A stretch of DNA of 50,675 nucleotides from an uncultured Ruminococcus sp. (lineage in GTDB: Bacteria; Bacillota; Clostridia; Oscillospirales; Acutalibacteraceae), in assembly GCA_902799245.1 (NCBI GenBank), contig CADBZY010000017.1, positions 1 to 50,675 of the forward strand, read 5' to 3'. Below, one piece after another: positions 1-8,906 of the stretch. The notes beneath the pieces are model-generated. The model was not told the origin of the DNA and searched no databases. It saw only the letters and a program-made list of their open reading frames with translations. How positions within the stretch are numbered: position 1 is the stretch's first letter; each line of letters opens with the position of its first letter. A program made the translations under genes and the position numbers.

Positions 1-83
1 GCATCAGCAAGAAAAAGCTTATGTTTAAAGCTGCTCTTGAACCCGATCTCTTCGTGAAAATCCTCTTCAATCTTCAAAAGTAA
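1..83 (+). CDS. C-terminal end of an unidentified protein (partial)
   Basis: An open frame runs in from the left edge and ends at a TAA at 81-83, giving about 26 residues that end ...LFNLQK. The piece is too short to assign to a family. It could equally be a chance open frame, because no start is visible in the window. It is convergent with the pilus operon, whose terminator lies just to its right. Confidence 0.35.
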   Translation, partial: ISKKKLMFKAALEPDLFVKILFNLQK

Positions 84-128
84 ATGCTTTTACCCTGCGT
101 AAAAAAACTGTTGCCATGTCCAACTCCG

Positions 129-173
129 AAAAAAACAAGCGGCTGTCACACCGATTTTTCAGTGTGGCAGCCG
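129..173 (-). terminator. Rho-independent terminator of the pilus operon
   Basis: The stem CGGCTGTCACAC (140-151) pairs with GTGTGGCAGCCG (162-173) with one G-U pair, around a 10-nt loop. On the minus strand it is followed by a T-run (the A-run at 129-135). It lies about 40 nt past the stop of the adhesin gene. Confidence 0.85.
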
Positions 174-210
174 TTGTCTATGGCGTATTGTTATAAATCC
201 CTATACGTTA

Positions 211-3200
211 TTATTCGGAATCACTCTCCGAGCGTTTCCTCATCATCATGAACGCAAGTACTAACGTGAAGAGCAGGAAGAGCGCTACTGAGCTTCCGAT
301 CTGCATTTCCACGCCGGTGGGAATGAGTCTGCTGCGGTCATTGACATAGGAGATTCTCTGATCGTCAAGAGCTTTCCCATTGTTGTCACAAATGGGGCCA
401 TACCAGAGGTATTGTGAATCGCTCGCTTTGGACGGCGTACCGTTGGCGGAGGACTGAACGGTATAGCCTCTCGCACCGCTGCGTTCCTCGGTAACAGAGT
501 AGGTCATCGTGGCGGGAACCGCCTCAAAGGTGATGGATTCATTGTGACAGAGGGTAAAGGTGGCGGAGCCGTTTACAAATGTCAGGTTGTCGTCCACGTC
601 ACCTGACCACGCGCCGGTCTTCTGATAGTGGAGGGCTCCTGCGAACGGGGTTTTGCCCTCTTCCTTCATCTCAATGGTGTAGGTGAAGTAATAGTGCTGG
701 TCTCCGAAGTTGCCGGTGACCTCCTTGCTGACGGTCAGACTGTAGACCTTGGCGCTGTTGAAGATATATCCGCCGTTGGGAGCTGCGTCATTCACAACAC
801 TGTGCGATTCGTCCTCATAGAGCGCCTTGAATCCTTCGAGTTCGCCTTCGGCGACGAAATACTGCCACAGTTTGCCGTCGGACGCGTATTTGTCCAGACC
901 CGTGACCTCCAGACAATACTTGCCGTCTCCCTTGTCGGTGAAATTGATTGCGGTGCCTTCCGGCAGTGTTCCCACAGGGGTACATTTCGTATCGGTCAAG
1001 GTGCAGGAGAGCGAGAAGGAATCCTCCGTATTGCTTCCTGCCTTTTTGCGTCCCAGCGTGAGTTGGATTAACTTGCCGGCAGGCCAGAGATTGTCGGTGG
1101 TGTTGCGCCACTGCTTTGTCATCTTAAAGGAGGTTTTGGCTATGGCGTTTGTTATGATACCGCCCTCTCCGGCAAAGGTTCCGTCCGACGGGTAAGAGGG
1201 TTCGTAACCGGGTGAACAGCCGATTTCAGTGAAGAAATAGTTAAGAGGAACGTCTGCGTCGCTGGTGACGGGGACGTTTTCAAATGTAATCAGCCAGTCA
1301 CCGTTCTGGTCTACCGTGCAGTTTTCTGAGGCTTTGACGACAAGGGTGGAAAGCGCTTTTGCGTCTGCTACCGTGCCGTTTTCCGGATAGCCCCAGAGAC
1401 AGATCGTCGCGGAAGCGTTCGCCGGAGTTCCTCCCATCCAATGTTTGGTCACGCTTACGCTCGTGGCGGTCTTGGTGTTTTTGACGGTGACCGCCTTGCT
1501 GTTTTCCAGAAGATAGTAATCGTTGTCAGAGGTGTAGCCTTTGAATTCAGTGGCTTCCCTCAAGGCATACTGCTGAAGCGTTTCTCCGTCGTCCTTGTAT
1601 TTGCGCAGCCCGTTGAAGGAAGCCGTGCCGGCGACAAATTCGCCCTTATCGTCGGCCACGCCGTCCAGCTCTACGGATTTTACGGCGGTACTGCCGAGAA
1701 CGCCGTTGTCATATGTCACTACCTCGAACTTGACCTTCAATCCCTTGGGCCAGTTGATCTCGGAACCGTTTACGTCGTACCACTTCTTTGCAGCTTTGCG
1801 GTCAACGGTATCGGTGGTATAGTTGTTGGTAAATGTTATGGTCCTGTTCTGGGCTTTATCCAGGTGATTCATGGTAATCTCGAATTCCACCGATTCCGTA
1901 GTTCCGTCGGTATTGTCCTCCCATACGTACTTTACGTATGCTTCTGAACCGGCGTGATTCTGCTTAATGTCGCTGTTTCCAGATTCGGTTATTCTGTAAG
2001 TTCCGAGTCCGAGATTTTTGAGAACCGTTTGTGTGAAAATGTCATATTGTTCTTCCTCGGCCGGTGTGTCACCGCCCGGCGTGTCACCGCCCGGTGTGTC
2101 GCCGCCCGGTGTGTCGCCGCCCGGTGTGTCGCCGCCTGGTGTGTCGCCGCCCGGTGTGTCGCCGCCCGGTGTGTCGCCGCCCGGTGTGTCACCGCCCGGT
2201 GTGTCGCCGCCCGGTGTGTCGCCGCCCGGCGTGTCGTCACCCGGCATCTCTTCAAGCGGCTTCAGATTGGAATATGGGATATTGCCGTAATTCTCATAGA
2301 CCTCCCACTTGTTTGTTTCGGTGTTGAACTTCTCCAGTTTGAAGCTTAGCTTAGCCAGGTCATCTTTGGTGAGCGGCACATTGCCTTTGATGTTTTTTAT
2401 CAGATTCAGCCCTATGCTCTCCGGTACATTGCGCACGGTGAGCGTATCGCCAAGGAGATACTCACGGTTGGAATAGTTTACCTTTCCGTCCGTGCGGATC
2501 ATGAACTGATAGTAAACGTCGCTTGCGATGTAACCCTCCGGCGCTTCCACCTCGTGAATGTAATAGAATTTGTCGGCATCCAGATTGAGATGATGCTGCT
2601 GAAAATCAAGCTTGACATGTATCTGACCGTTTTTTTTGGCGACGGAATCATAAGCGGAGGTCATTGTAAAATCTTCGCCGTCGACCTGGATGGGCAAATA
2701 GGTTTTATTGCCATTTGCATCCACTATCTCGTTTCCGTTTTCATCCTTCTTAGCCTCGTACAGTTTAAATACAGCGCCGTTCAGCCCCTGTTCCATGTGA
2801 TTGGAGCGGTATTTGTATACAAATAACTGAGGAACGATGGCTTCGCCGTTTGATTTTACTTTAATCTGCGCAGCGTCTGACACATTGGCGTGGATTCCGT
2901 TGACATTGACGGTATTGCTGAACGGCACGGCATTCTTGTTCCCGGTGGGCAGTTCGATGATTCTGGCATCGTAGGTTATGATGACATGCGTTTTGTCGGG
3001 AATATAGAACGTTCCGACATTGCCGCTGAAGTCGTAGTAGATCTGATTTTTCATTTCCGGGGGATAGGTTTCGATTTTAACCGATCTGTAATCAATCGAC
3101 AGGGAAGAGGAATACTCGTCGGTGACCTTCATGTCTTTGCCCTTGTTGAGCTCTATCTTGCCGGGATTGATATTGATCGTAAAGCCGTACTTGGGATGCA

Positions 3201-4261
3201 TCTGACCGTACGTGCTTGTTTCCGGATCGTAGGGTTCACATCTTTTTGTGACGGGCAGAATGTCGTTTTTGTGGGAGAGATATGCAGTGGCGGTGGATTG
3301 GTCATCGCGGAAGAAAGCCGTGTTCTTGATGGGAACGGTTTCCAGTACGACGTCCGGAGGCGGAGGACCGTTTTCCAGGATCTTGTTTTTCTCCAGCACC
3401 TTCCTTTCGATTTCCGCGAGAGCCTCGACCCCGTTGGGAATCAGAAAATAGTCCACGGTGTAGAAGTTGTAGTACTGACCGTTGGCTTTTCTGAATTTAC
3501 TCATGTTCTTGAAGGTAAAGCGCACGCCGGATTCGGTTTCCTCGACCATGACGTCTTCGTTGGAGATCACCCTCCTGCCGGTGTCCGGGTCGATAATGTC
3601 GGTGGTATGGTTCATGGACGGGTCTGCGTTCTGATTGTCCGTGCGATAGACAAAGCCCGTGAATCCGGGGATCGTAGGGTTTCCTGCCGCTGACCGGCAC
3701 CTTCTCGTCATAGGTTTCCGTCGAAGAACTGGAATAGTTCTTTCCGTTGATCAGGATGCTGACGTCGGTGCAGAGCGGAGCGATATTTGTCACATAGAGG
3801 CTGTCCTTGAAGATAACGGGCAGCGTGGTGCCGTCCTCAAACTGAAATGTCAGCGTTTCCAATGTGTCAAAGTCACGTTTGGTGGTGATTATTCTGCTTC
3901 CGCCGGTTCCCTGGGTGGTGTCAAAGAAACGGGTGTTGCAATCAATTCCGGTAACATCGTCAGGATCCTCCGTCAGTCCCAGGTCACTGAACAGTTGGGC
4001 AACCGTTATGGAACTGCCATATGAAGTGGAATGGGAAAGCATTCCGCTTGCTGTCGGTTCCAAGGGATTTTCAAATACGTTAATCCTGTTGACATAAGGA
4101 AGTGTGATTTCGGTTGGTGAAACGGTGTCCGTCTCCGACACGTTCTGATCCGCAAAAACGGACAAATCTATCGGAGGCAGAATATTGGCGATCATTAACA
4201 CCGGAATCAAAGTCAGTATTATCGCTGTGCAGCTGAGAGCGCGGCTTATTTTTTGTTTCAC
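211..4261 (-). CDS. Large sortase-anchored Cna-B/SpaA adhesin (frameshifted in this sequence)
   Basis: This is a cell-surface adhesin of about 1350 residues, probably the pilus tip or ancillary pilin. I start it at the GTG at 4261 because an AAAGGGG ribosome site lies 10 nt upstream and a signal-peptide-like hydrophobic stretch follows (LTLIPVLMIANIL). The reading frame breaks near 3677-3690 (AGG AAA CCC): the N-terminal part is in one frame and everything from about 3690 to 211 is in another, so one base is extra or two are missing. Downstream, in order, come a SpaA-type domain (FKLYEAKK ... HEVEAPEGY, about 2850-2450), a Pro-Gly-Gly-Asp-Thr repeat tract, three Cna-B-like domains (KAAKKWYD, SVTKHW, KMTKQW), an FctA-like domain and a sorting signal LIPTG plus hydrophobic helix and RKR tail (about 328-211). 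The layout resembles streptococcal Cpa-type adhesins; the frameshift may be decay, a contingency switch or an assembly error. Confidence 0.8.
2063..2242 (-). repeat. 15-bp coding tandem repeat (PGGDT), about 12 copies
   Basis: About twelve near-identical 15-bp units (plus-strand core GTGTCGCCGCCCGGT) encode PGGDT repeats; one end unit reads PGDDT. The tract forms a flexible stalk between the SpaA-like part and the Cna-B domains of the adhesin. Copy number is likely to vary between strains by slippage, each unit changing the length by five residues without changing frame. Confidence 0.95.
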
Positions 4262-4921
4262 AAAATACCATCCCCTTTCATGGTTGTATCGTGTTGCTGG
4301 CTGACCGAGCATTATCTGAGCGTGGGAAAGAATGAATTCCCTCGCGTTTTGCGGATTTTCCACGTCGAATGCAGCAAGTTCTTTCGCTCCCGTTCTTAAT
4401 ACCGCGAATACTGTCAGTTTGCTGCGCAGACTTCCGTCACGTCCGATAAGAAGAGTGCCGATTCTGTGCTTCGCAGCATAATCTCTGTCGAGATAAGCGT
4501 CCAGCGCGCCGAACATTTTGCCGTATTCCATGTGATGCCCGTATATCATGGAGTATTCATCCGCGAAATCGGGAGAATTACGGCTGTCGAGGAAAATGCT
4601 TCCCGACAGCGAAAAATTGCCGTAAGGATCTTTGTTTAGAAAGGCAAGATTATTTTCCCCCTGCATCACGGGAAAATGAATATCCGTATCTTCAAAGTAA
4701 ATCCAGCCGGTAAGCCCGTCCGTCAGTGGCAGCTGCTCCGGCTCGAAGCTGGAAGAATCCGGGGTAACGCCGTAAAAAAAGCTGTCGTTGACGTGGCTGT
4801 AGACATACCATACATCACACATTCCGTATCCCGAAATGATGATGGCAATGACGAACGCGATCATGAGCAGTGCGTCATGCAGGTTGTTGAGAACCCCGAA
4901 TATTTTATTGAGCTTTTTCAA
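4262..4921 (-). pseudogene. Sortase (class B/C-like) lacking its catalytic C-terminus
   Basis: The protein starts MKKLNKIFGV with an N-terminal membrane helix (residues about 15-35) and a recognisable sortase domain: GWIYFEDTDIHFPVMQ, GSIFLDSRNSPDF and the catalytic-His motif YGHHM near residue 129. Known sortases end with a strand carrying TLxTC and later a catalytic Arg; both are absent. After ILSHAQIM the frame runs without a stop straight through the ribosome site and leader of the adhesin gene. The simplest reading is a deletion of roughly the last 30-50 codons plus the stop. It starts 2 nt past the pilin stop, so it was translated with that gene. As written it cannot be an active transpeptidase; an assembly collapse is the main alternative. 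Confidence 0.75.
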
Positions 4922-4922
4922 A

Positions 4923-6157
4923 TCAGTTTCCTTCCGATGCCTTTTGCTTAATGCGTCTCAAACGTTTTGCGATTAGAAAAACAATTCCGGCGATACCCGC
5001 CAGCATGGCGGCTGCAGGTATGGCAAATGCAGCCGTGATGCCTGTAGACGGAATAACTCCGTCTAAGGTGTTGAGAAATGCGAGCGTAGTATCTTCAGTC
5101 AGTGTGTCAGACACTTTGCCGTCGCTTTCAGCGTAATCCGGATCGCCTTCTGTCTTGACAGAAGGCGTGTAATCTTCCGCGACTTCTGCCACCTTATAGC
5201 CCAGACCTGCCGGAATGCCGGTGAGTTGGATTGACTCACCGCCTTTTATGTAGAAATCCTTGCCTTCTTTGAGCTGAGAAAGAGTGACATATCCCTGTAC
5301 ATCGTTGGCGGCAGCCATTACATCGGCGTCGTATAATGTCGCCATGCTTTCCTGCGGCTGAGGTGTAAATTCTACGCTCACTTTTACGCGGTTGTCACCG
5401 CTGTTTTCAGTGATAGATTCTGTCAGTCTGACGGTGAATTTAAAAAACTTATTGACGGATGCCTGATTGCCGGTTATGCTTTTGGAAAAGCCCAGGTCAT
5501 TGGTACTGTAACGGTTGGTGAAGCCGGTGGATTTTACCGACTCAGGGGTTTTTCCTTCCGCGTCGGGCACAGCGCTGTTGAGTCTGACGATCGCGATTCC
5601 GGGGTCATATGTATCTTCATCCGTGCGGTCGGATTTCTGCACATAGACGTCGATGAATCTTTGGGTGCGGGAGTCAGGAATAACGCCTGTCTCGGTCAAT
5701 GCCTGTTCGGTGAGAACATAACGGTAGATTCCCGCGGCCGTAAATTCGACGTTTTTCAGATCAACAGTGAGCGTCTTTTCCACATATACCTCATCTGATT
5801 TGTCATCCGGTGTGGCGAAACTGATCGAACTCCCTGACGGGGCGGATGCCTCCGGGGCAGATGCGTCTTCCGGTGAAAAGCGGAGGGAAGAGGACGATGC
5901 AATTACCGCATTGGGAGGCCCGGGTAGAATTTCATGTGTGCTGTCTGTTGCATCCACCTTCTGTCCGGGAGAAAGGGTGTAATGGAAGGTTACGTTGGGA
6001 ACAGGTGCATTTTTTTCAGAACAAGATAGCTTTTGATTTGAACAGAATCGATCAGCTGCGAATAATTATTGCCTTCGGCTCGTACTGTTTTCGCTGACAA
6101 TGGCATAGAGGCCAGAACGCAGGCTAACAGAGCCGCGGCAAGCTTGTATTTTTTCAT
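4923..6157 (-). CDS. FctA-like backbone pilin, sortase-anchored (frameshifted in an A7 run)
   Basis: This is probably the major pilin. The start is the ATG at 6157, with AGGAGG 7 nt upstream, giving MKKYKLAAALLACVLASMPLSA, a clear signal peptide. The N-terminal frame ends early (...VLKKMHLFPT, stop near 5990). Adding one A to the seven-A run at about 6010-6016 restores a frame reading LKKNAPVPNVTFHYTLSPG and continuing to 4923, about 410 residues. Two pilin isopeptide-type domains follow: candidate Lys in YLVLKK and FSKSITG, candidate Asn in TGFTNRY and AFLNTLDG. A sorting motif VIPSTG, a hydrophobic helix and a KRLRR tail end the protein. A Ser/Ala/Pro-rich loop sits near 5850. The homopolymer makes slipped-strand or transcriptional slippage control plausible; a sequencing error is also possible. 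Confidence 0.8.
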
Positions 6158-6211
6158 CAAGCTGCCTCCTATCATAGTTTTTGATGTTTACAGAATGAAA
6201 TAGTCGAACCG

Positions 6212-6880
6212 TCAGAATCCCCTTCGCCGCATGAGAAAGATGACGCTTCCACGGCATTCGCTGAGCGGTATCGTTCCGAAGAGTCTGCTGTCATTTGTGT
6301 CGGAGCTGTTGTCATTGAGCACAAAAACGCTGTCCTCCGGGACGGTAAACGGGGATTGTTCTTCGACGGCAGTGTCGAAGGAACCGGTTGTCGGAGCCGC
6401 CTGTGCGATGAAGCCGTTGACCCACACAATGCCCTCAGAGATGGTGACTTTGTCGCCGGGTATGGCTGCCACTCTGCCGAAGCAGGGTTCGCCGTTGTGC
6501 ATGTATACGATAAGGTCTCCCTGCGACGGTGTTTCCGGTCGCCATGTGACGCAGAGATCGCCGTCTTTAACCATAGGATAGCAGGTGTTGGAATGACAGA
6601 TGTACACACCGATCAGAAAGGTAAGAGTGAACCAGAGGACAATAACGGTTGCCGTGATACGGATAAGAAATTCCCGTAACTCACGCGGGAACTTTCTTTT
6701 TTTGCTGTGTGTCTCAGGCTTGTCTACGTTTGACTTTTCTTTGCGTGATGAATCAGAATCGTTTTTATCACAGGCAGCTTCGGCTGTTTCCGTGTCCGAT
6801 TCGGTTAGGGAGGCAATATCGTGAACATTGCTCTCGAATTCGTTTCTTTGCGTTTCAGTTTGAAAATCGCCGTTATCCAT
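6212..6880 (-). CDS. SipA-like signal peptidase homologue without catalytic residues
   Basis: This 222-residue protein has a charged cytoplasmic tail (1-70), one membrane helix (about 72-94) and an S26 signal peptidase fold outside. The usual SMxP motif reads TCYP (99-102), so the nucleophile Ser is Thr, and the usual KR before the VxxxPGD box reads GR (135-136), so the general-base Lys is Gly. PGDKV and the C-terminal NSSDTNDSR box are kept. Streptococcal pilus SipA has likewise lost both catalytic residues yet is needed for pilus assembly, so an assembly or chaperone role is the best guess. The ATG overlaps the upstream stop (TAATG), with GGAGGA before it: translational coupling with the pilin gene. 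Confidence 0.85.
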   Translation of the reverse strand: MDNGDFQTETQRNEFESNVHDIASLTESDTETAEAACDKNDSDSSRKEKSNVDKPETHSKKRKFPRELREFLIRITATVIVLWFTLTFLIGVYICHSNTCYPMVKDGDLCVTWRPETPSQGDLIVYMHNGEPCFGRVAAIPGDKVTISEGIVWVNGFIAQAAPTTGSFDTAVEEQSPFTVPEDSVFVLNDNSSDTNDSRLFGTIPLSECRGSVIFLMRRRGF

Positions 6881-7578
6881 TAATCGATTCCTCCCTGATC
6901 AGCCTTTTTGTTATGGAATTTTCTTGTCGCCCATAATGCAAGAAGGACAGCGCAGGAACCGAAAAGACCAGCGAATGCGGGAGAGAGGGGTTCACCTGTA
7001 GGGGGAGGATTATCTTTTTTGGAATCGGCGTCCTTGTCAGCATCACTGCTTTTTTCCGGATCGTCTGTTTTAGTGCCGCCTTCTGTGCTGCCCTCTGTGT
7101 TTCCACCAGTGTTTCCTGTGCGTTGGTAATCATTGCTGAATGCTATCTCCGTAGGCTTGCCGTCTCCCTCTTGGTTGGAAATGGTGTAGCCTCCTTCCAG
7201 ATTGCCGTCCTCATTGCGAATAACAATGACTTTTATTTCATACACCTTTGTGTCGGTAATAATTTTGTTGTCTTCAGGCGGAATCTGTTTCACTGTGTAT
7301 ATGTAATTGCCCGGCTCCGTGAATTCAATCTCATCAAATGTCAAAGAGCTGTTGACCTTAGCGGTGATTTCGGAGTCGACAGGGAGGGGAGCGTGCGGTT
7401 GTCCCTCAATACTGAGTGTGAATTCGGTGTCCTCAGGAATATTCTGTTTGGGATTGGTGACTGTTACGGGAAATGATACCGTATAAGTGCTGCCAGCCGC
7501 AGAGACGGGAATGGCAGAGAAAAAAACAGATAGGACAAGTATTGCCGAAAGCGCAGCCTTCATCTTTTTTGCGTTCAT
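6880..7578 (-). CDS. Single-domain FctA/FctB-like pilin with PPTGE sorting signal
   Basis: This 232-residue protein is the first gene of the pilus operon. A signal peptide (MNAKKMKAALSAILVLSVFF, to about residue 28) is followed by one pilin isopeptide-type domain (FPVTVTNPKQNIPEDTEFTL ... GNYIYTVKQ ... EIAFSNDYQ), a low-complexity Gly/Thr/Asp/Lys stretch, and a C-terminal sorting signal PPTGE with hydrophobic helix and RKFHNKK tail. The conserved Asn in FSNDY fits the isopeptide partner. By position it is either a minor basal pilin (FctB role) or an alternative subunit. Ribosome site AAGGAGG, 6-8 nt before the ATG. Unlike the other surface genes in this operon it is intact. Confidence 0.8.
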   Translation of the reverse strand: MNAKKMKAALSAILVLSVFFSAIPVSAAGSTYTVSFPVTVTNPKQNIPEDTEFTLSIEGQPHAPLPVDSEITAKVNSSLTFDEIEFTEPGNYIYTVKQIPPEDNKIITDTKVYEIKVIVIRNEDGNLEGGYTISNQEGDGKPTEIAFSNDYQRTGNTGGNTEGSTEGGTKTDDPEKSSDADKDADSKKDNPPPTGEPLSPAFAGLFGSCAVLLALWATRKFHNKKADQGGID

Positions 7579-7714
7579 GTTTGTTCCTCCTTAAATGTGA
7601 TGTTATATCGCTGATTGTATTAAAATAAAAAATACTTTTGTGCAAAATATTTTAATATAAATAATATTATTATTTAATATCATGACACGAGCACATATAC
7701 CTCACTAATTTTAG

Positions 7715-7738
7715 CTTATCACGATATTTCCTGATAAG
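7715..7738. promoter_or_regulatory. Inverted repeat in the pilus/VanZ divergent promoter region
   Basis: CTTATCA (7715-7721) and TGATAAG (7732-7738) are perfect arms around a 10-nt A+T-rich spacer. They sit about 140 bp before the pilus operon and 60 bp before the promoter of the divergent small membrane protein gene. The size and position fit an operator for a dimeric regulator, but none is identified. Confidence 0.4.
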
Positions 7739-7799
7739 TCAATAGGAATTGAAATAAATTAACCATATTATAGAAAAGTTCAAAAAAATATGTTTCAGG

Positions 7800-7828
7800 T
7801 TGACTTTAAAAAGTTGTATTGGTATAAT
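7800..7828 (+). promoter_or_regulatory. Sigma-A promoter (TTGACT-N17-TATAAT)
   Basis: The -35 TTGACT (7800-7805) and -10 TATAAT (7823-7828) are spaced by 17 nt, about 45 nt upstream of the ATG of the next gene. Confidence 0.85.
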
Positions 7829-7871
7829 AATGAGGAACGAATTAAATAGTACGACGAGGAGCAATGAGATT

Positions 7872-8075
7872 ATGATAAAAAACAAGCTCATATCTTTAGC
7901 ACTGCTGGCCCTATTCTGCGTTATTTTTTGGAATGCCCTGGATTTCCTTTATTCAGCGTTGATTAAACATGGCGGGTACAGTTTTTCGGTGTTTAATGAC
8001 ATTTGTCTGCCTGCGGTCATTGGTGTGACGGTTGGAATGATCACCAATCTCAGAAGCGGCCAATCGAGCAAATGA
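7872..8075 (+). CDS. Small membrane protein of unknown function (67 aa)
   Basis: The ATG at 7872 follows a GAGGAG site and reads MIKNKLISLALLALFCVIFW; an upstream TTG in the same frame is part of the promoter -35 box and is not a start. Two hydrophobic segments (about 5-25 and 43-58) suggest a two-helix membrane protein. No family is recognised. Its stop overlaps the start of the VanZ-like gene (ATGA), so the two are translationally coupled and probably work together. Confidence 0.65.
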   Translation: MIKNKLISLALLALFCVIFWNALDFLYSALIKHGGYSFSVFNDICLPAVIGVTVGMITNLRSGQSSK

Positions 8076-8668
8076 GCGCGATCTCCGGTTTCCTTGCGGC
8101 GATGGCTCCGTTTATGGCGATGTCGGTGCCTATATATGCTGTGGTGAGATTATTGATGTTGATCAGGCGAAAGCAGACAGTCAATTGGCATCATGAGGCG
8201 GGACTGTTCCTTTTTGTGATATTTGCTGCCGGTCTGGCTTCTCAGACGGTGATTCCGCAGATCGTGTGCGGCTCTGACGGGATAAGCGTGTCGATGAGTG
8301 GCCGGAGCCACGAAACATGGCTGATACCTTTCAGATTTATCTGTTACACCTATGAGGATATGGTTGTCAGGCATTCCTTTTACAGTCTGCTGATCAATAT
8401 CCTCGGCAATATCGTGATGTTTATGCCTTTTGGCTTCTTTTTTCCGCTGCTGTGGCGAATATCCGGCAAAAAGGCGGTTGCTGCGGGCTTTTTGATTTCA
8501 CTCTCTATTGAGCTGATACAGCTGATGCTTCCACGCTCGACAGACATTGACGATCTGATACTCAATACCGCCGGCGCGGCGCTGGGATTATTGATTTACA
8601 GGGTGCTGCACAAATATGGCGGGGCGTTTATGGATCGTTTTTCATCTCCGGAGGATTCATCGGAATGA
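8072..8668 (+). CDS. VanZ-like family membrane protein
   Basis: This 198-residue protein starts at the ATG overlapping the previous stop (MSAISGFLAAMAPF). It has about five membrane helices and the VanZ signature: NILGNIVMFMPFGFF, then SLSIELIQLMLPRSTDIDDL and an N-x-x-G-x-x-LG segment (ILNTAGAALGLL). VanZ-type proteins are linked to low-level teicoplanin resistance and envelope physiology, but most chromosomal copies have no proven role. A strong terminator follows, so the pair forms a two-gene operon. Confidence 0.85.
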   Translation: MSAISGFLAAMAPFMAMSVPIYAVVRLLMLIRRKQTVNWHHEAGLFLFVIFAAGLASQTVIPQIVCGSDGISVSMSGRSHETWLIPFRFICYTYEDMVVRHSFYSLLINILGNIVMFMPFGFFFPLLWRISGKKAVAAGFLISLSIELIQLMLPRSTDIDDLILNTAGAALGLLIYRVLHKYGGAFMDRFSSPEDSSE

Positions 8669-8698
8669 ATCATTTAGACGGAGAGCTGGAAAAAATAA

Positions 8699-8747
8699 AA
8701 AACGGGCGGTCAAGCTGTGAGTATGCTCACAGCACCGTCCGTTTTTC
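8699..8747 (+). terminator. Rho-independent terminator after the VanZ-like gene
   Basis: The outer arms AACGGGCGGT and ACCGTCCGTT enclose inner arms GCTGTGAG / CTCACAGC, followed by a T-run at 8742-8746. A short open frame across this hairpin is not a gene. Confidence 0.9.
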
Positions 8748-8842
8748 ACATTGTAGGGATTTACTGCATAGGCTGCTGATTCTGAACCGTTTGCCGCCCC
8801 TGTTCCGCAAGGGCAATGATTTTTTTATTATTTTAAAAACAT

Positions 8843-8874
8843 TTTAAGTATCTTTAAGTTAAGCGGAATATAAT
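8843..8874 (+). promoter_or_regulatory. apbE promoter with direct repeats over the -35 region
   Basis: TATAAT lies at 8869-8874 without a good -35 box. In its place are two TTTAAG repeats at 8843 and 8853, exactly one helical turn apart. A tandem 10-bp direct repeat at -35 is typical of activation by an OmpR/PhoB-type response regulator. This is inferred from spacing only. Confidence 0.5.
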
Positions 8875-8906
8875 CATGTCAGAAAGCAGGCGAGGAGGTC
8901 ATAAAA

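Noticed and set aside
2063-2242. CRISPR array
   Set aside because: The repeats are contiguous, 15 bp, without spacers, and encode PGGDT in frame.
4200-4258. LSCT in the adhesin leader as the missing sortase active-site Cys
   Set aside because: It lies inside a hydrophobic signal segment after the adhesin's own start and lacks the surrounding sortase strand and Arg.
8665-8847. 60-aa open frame after the VanZ-like gene
   Set aside because: It runs across a strong terminator hairpin and has no ribosome site or family match.
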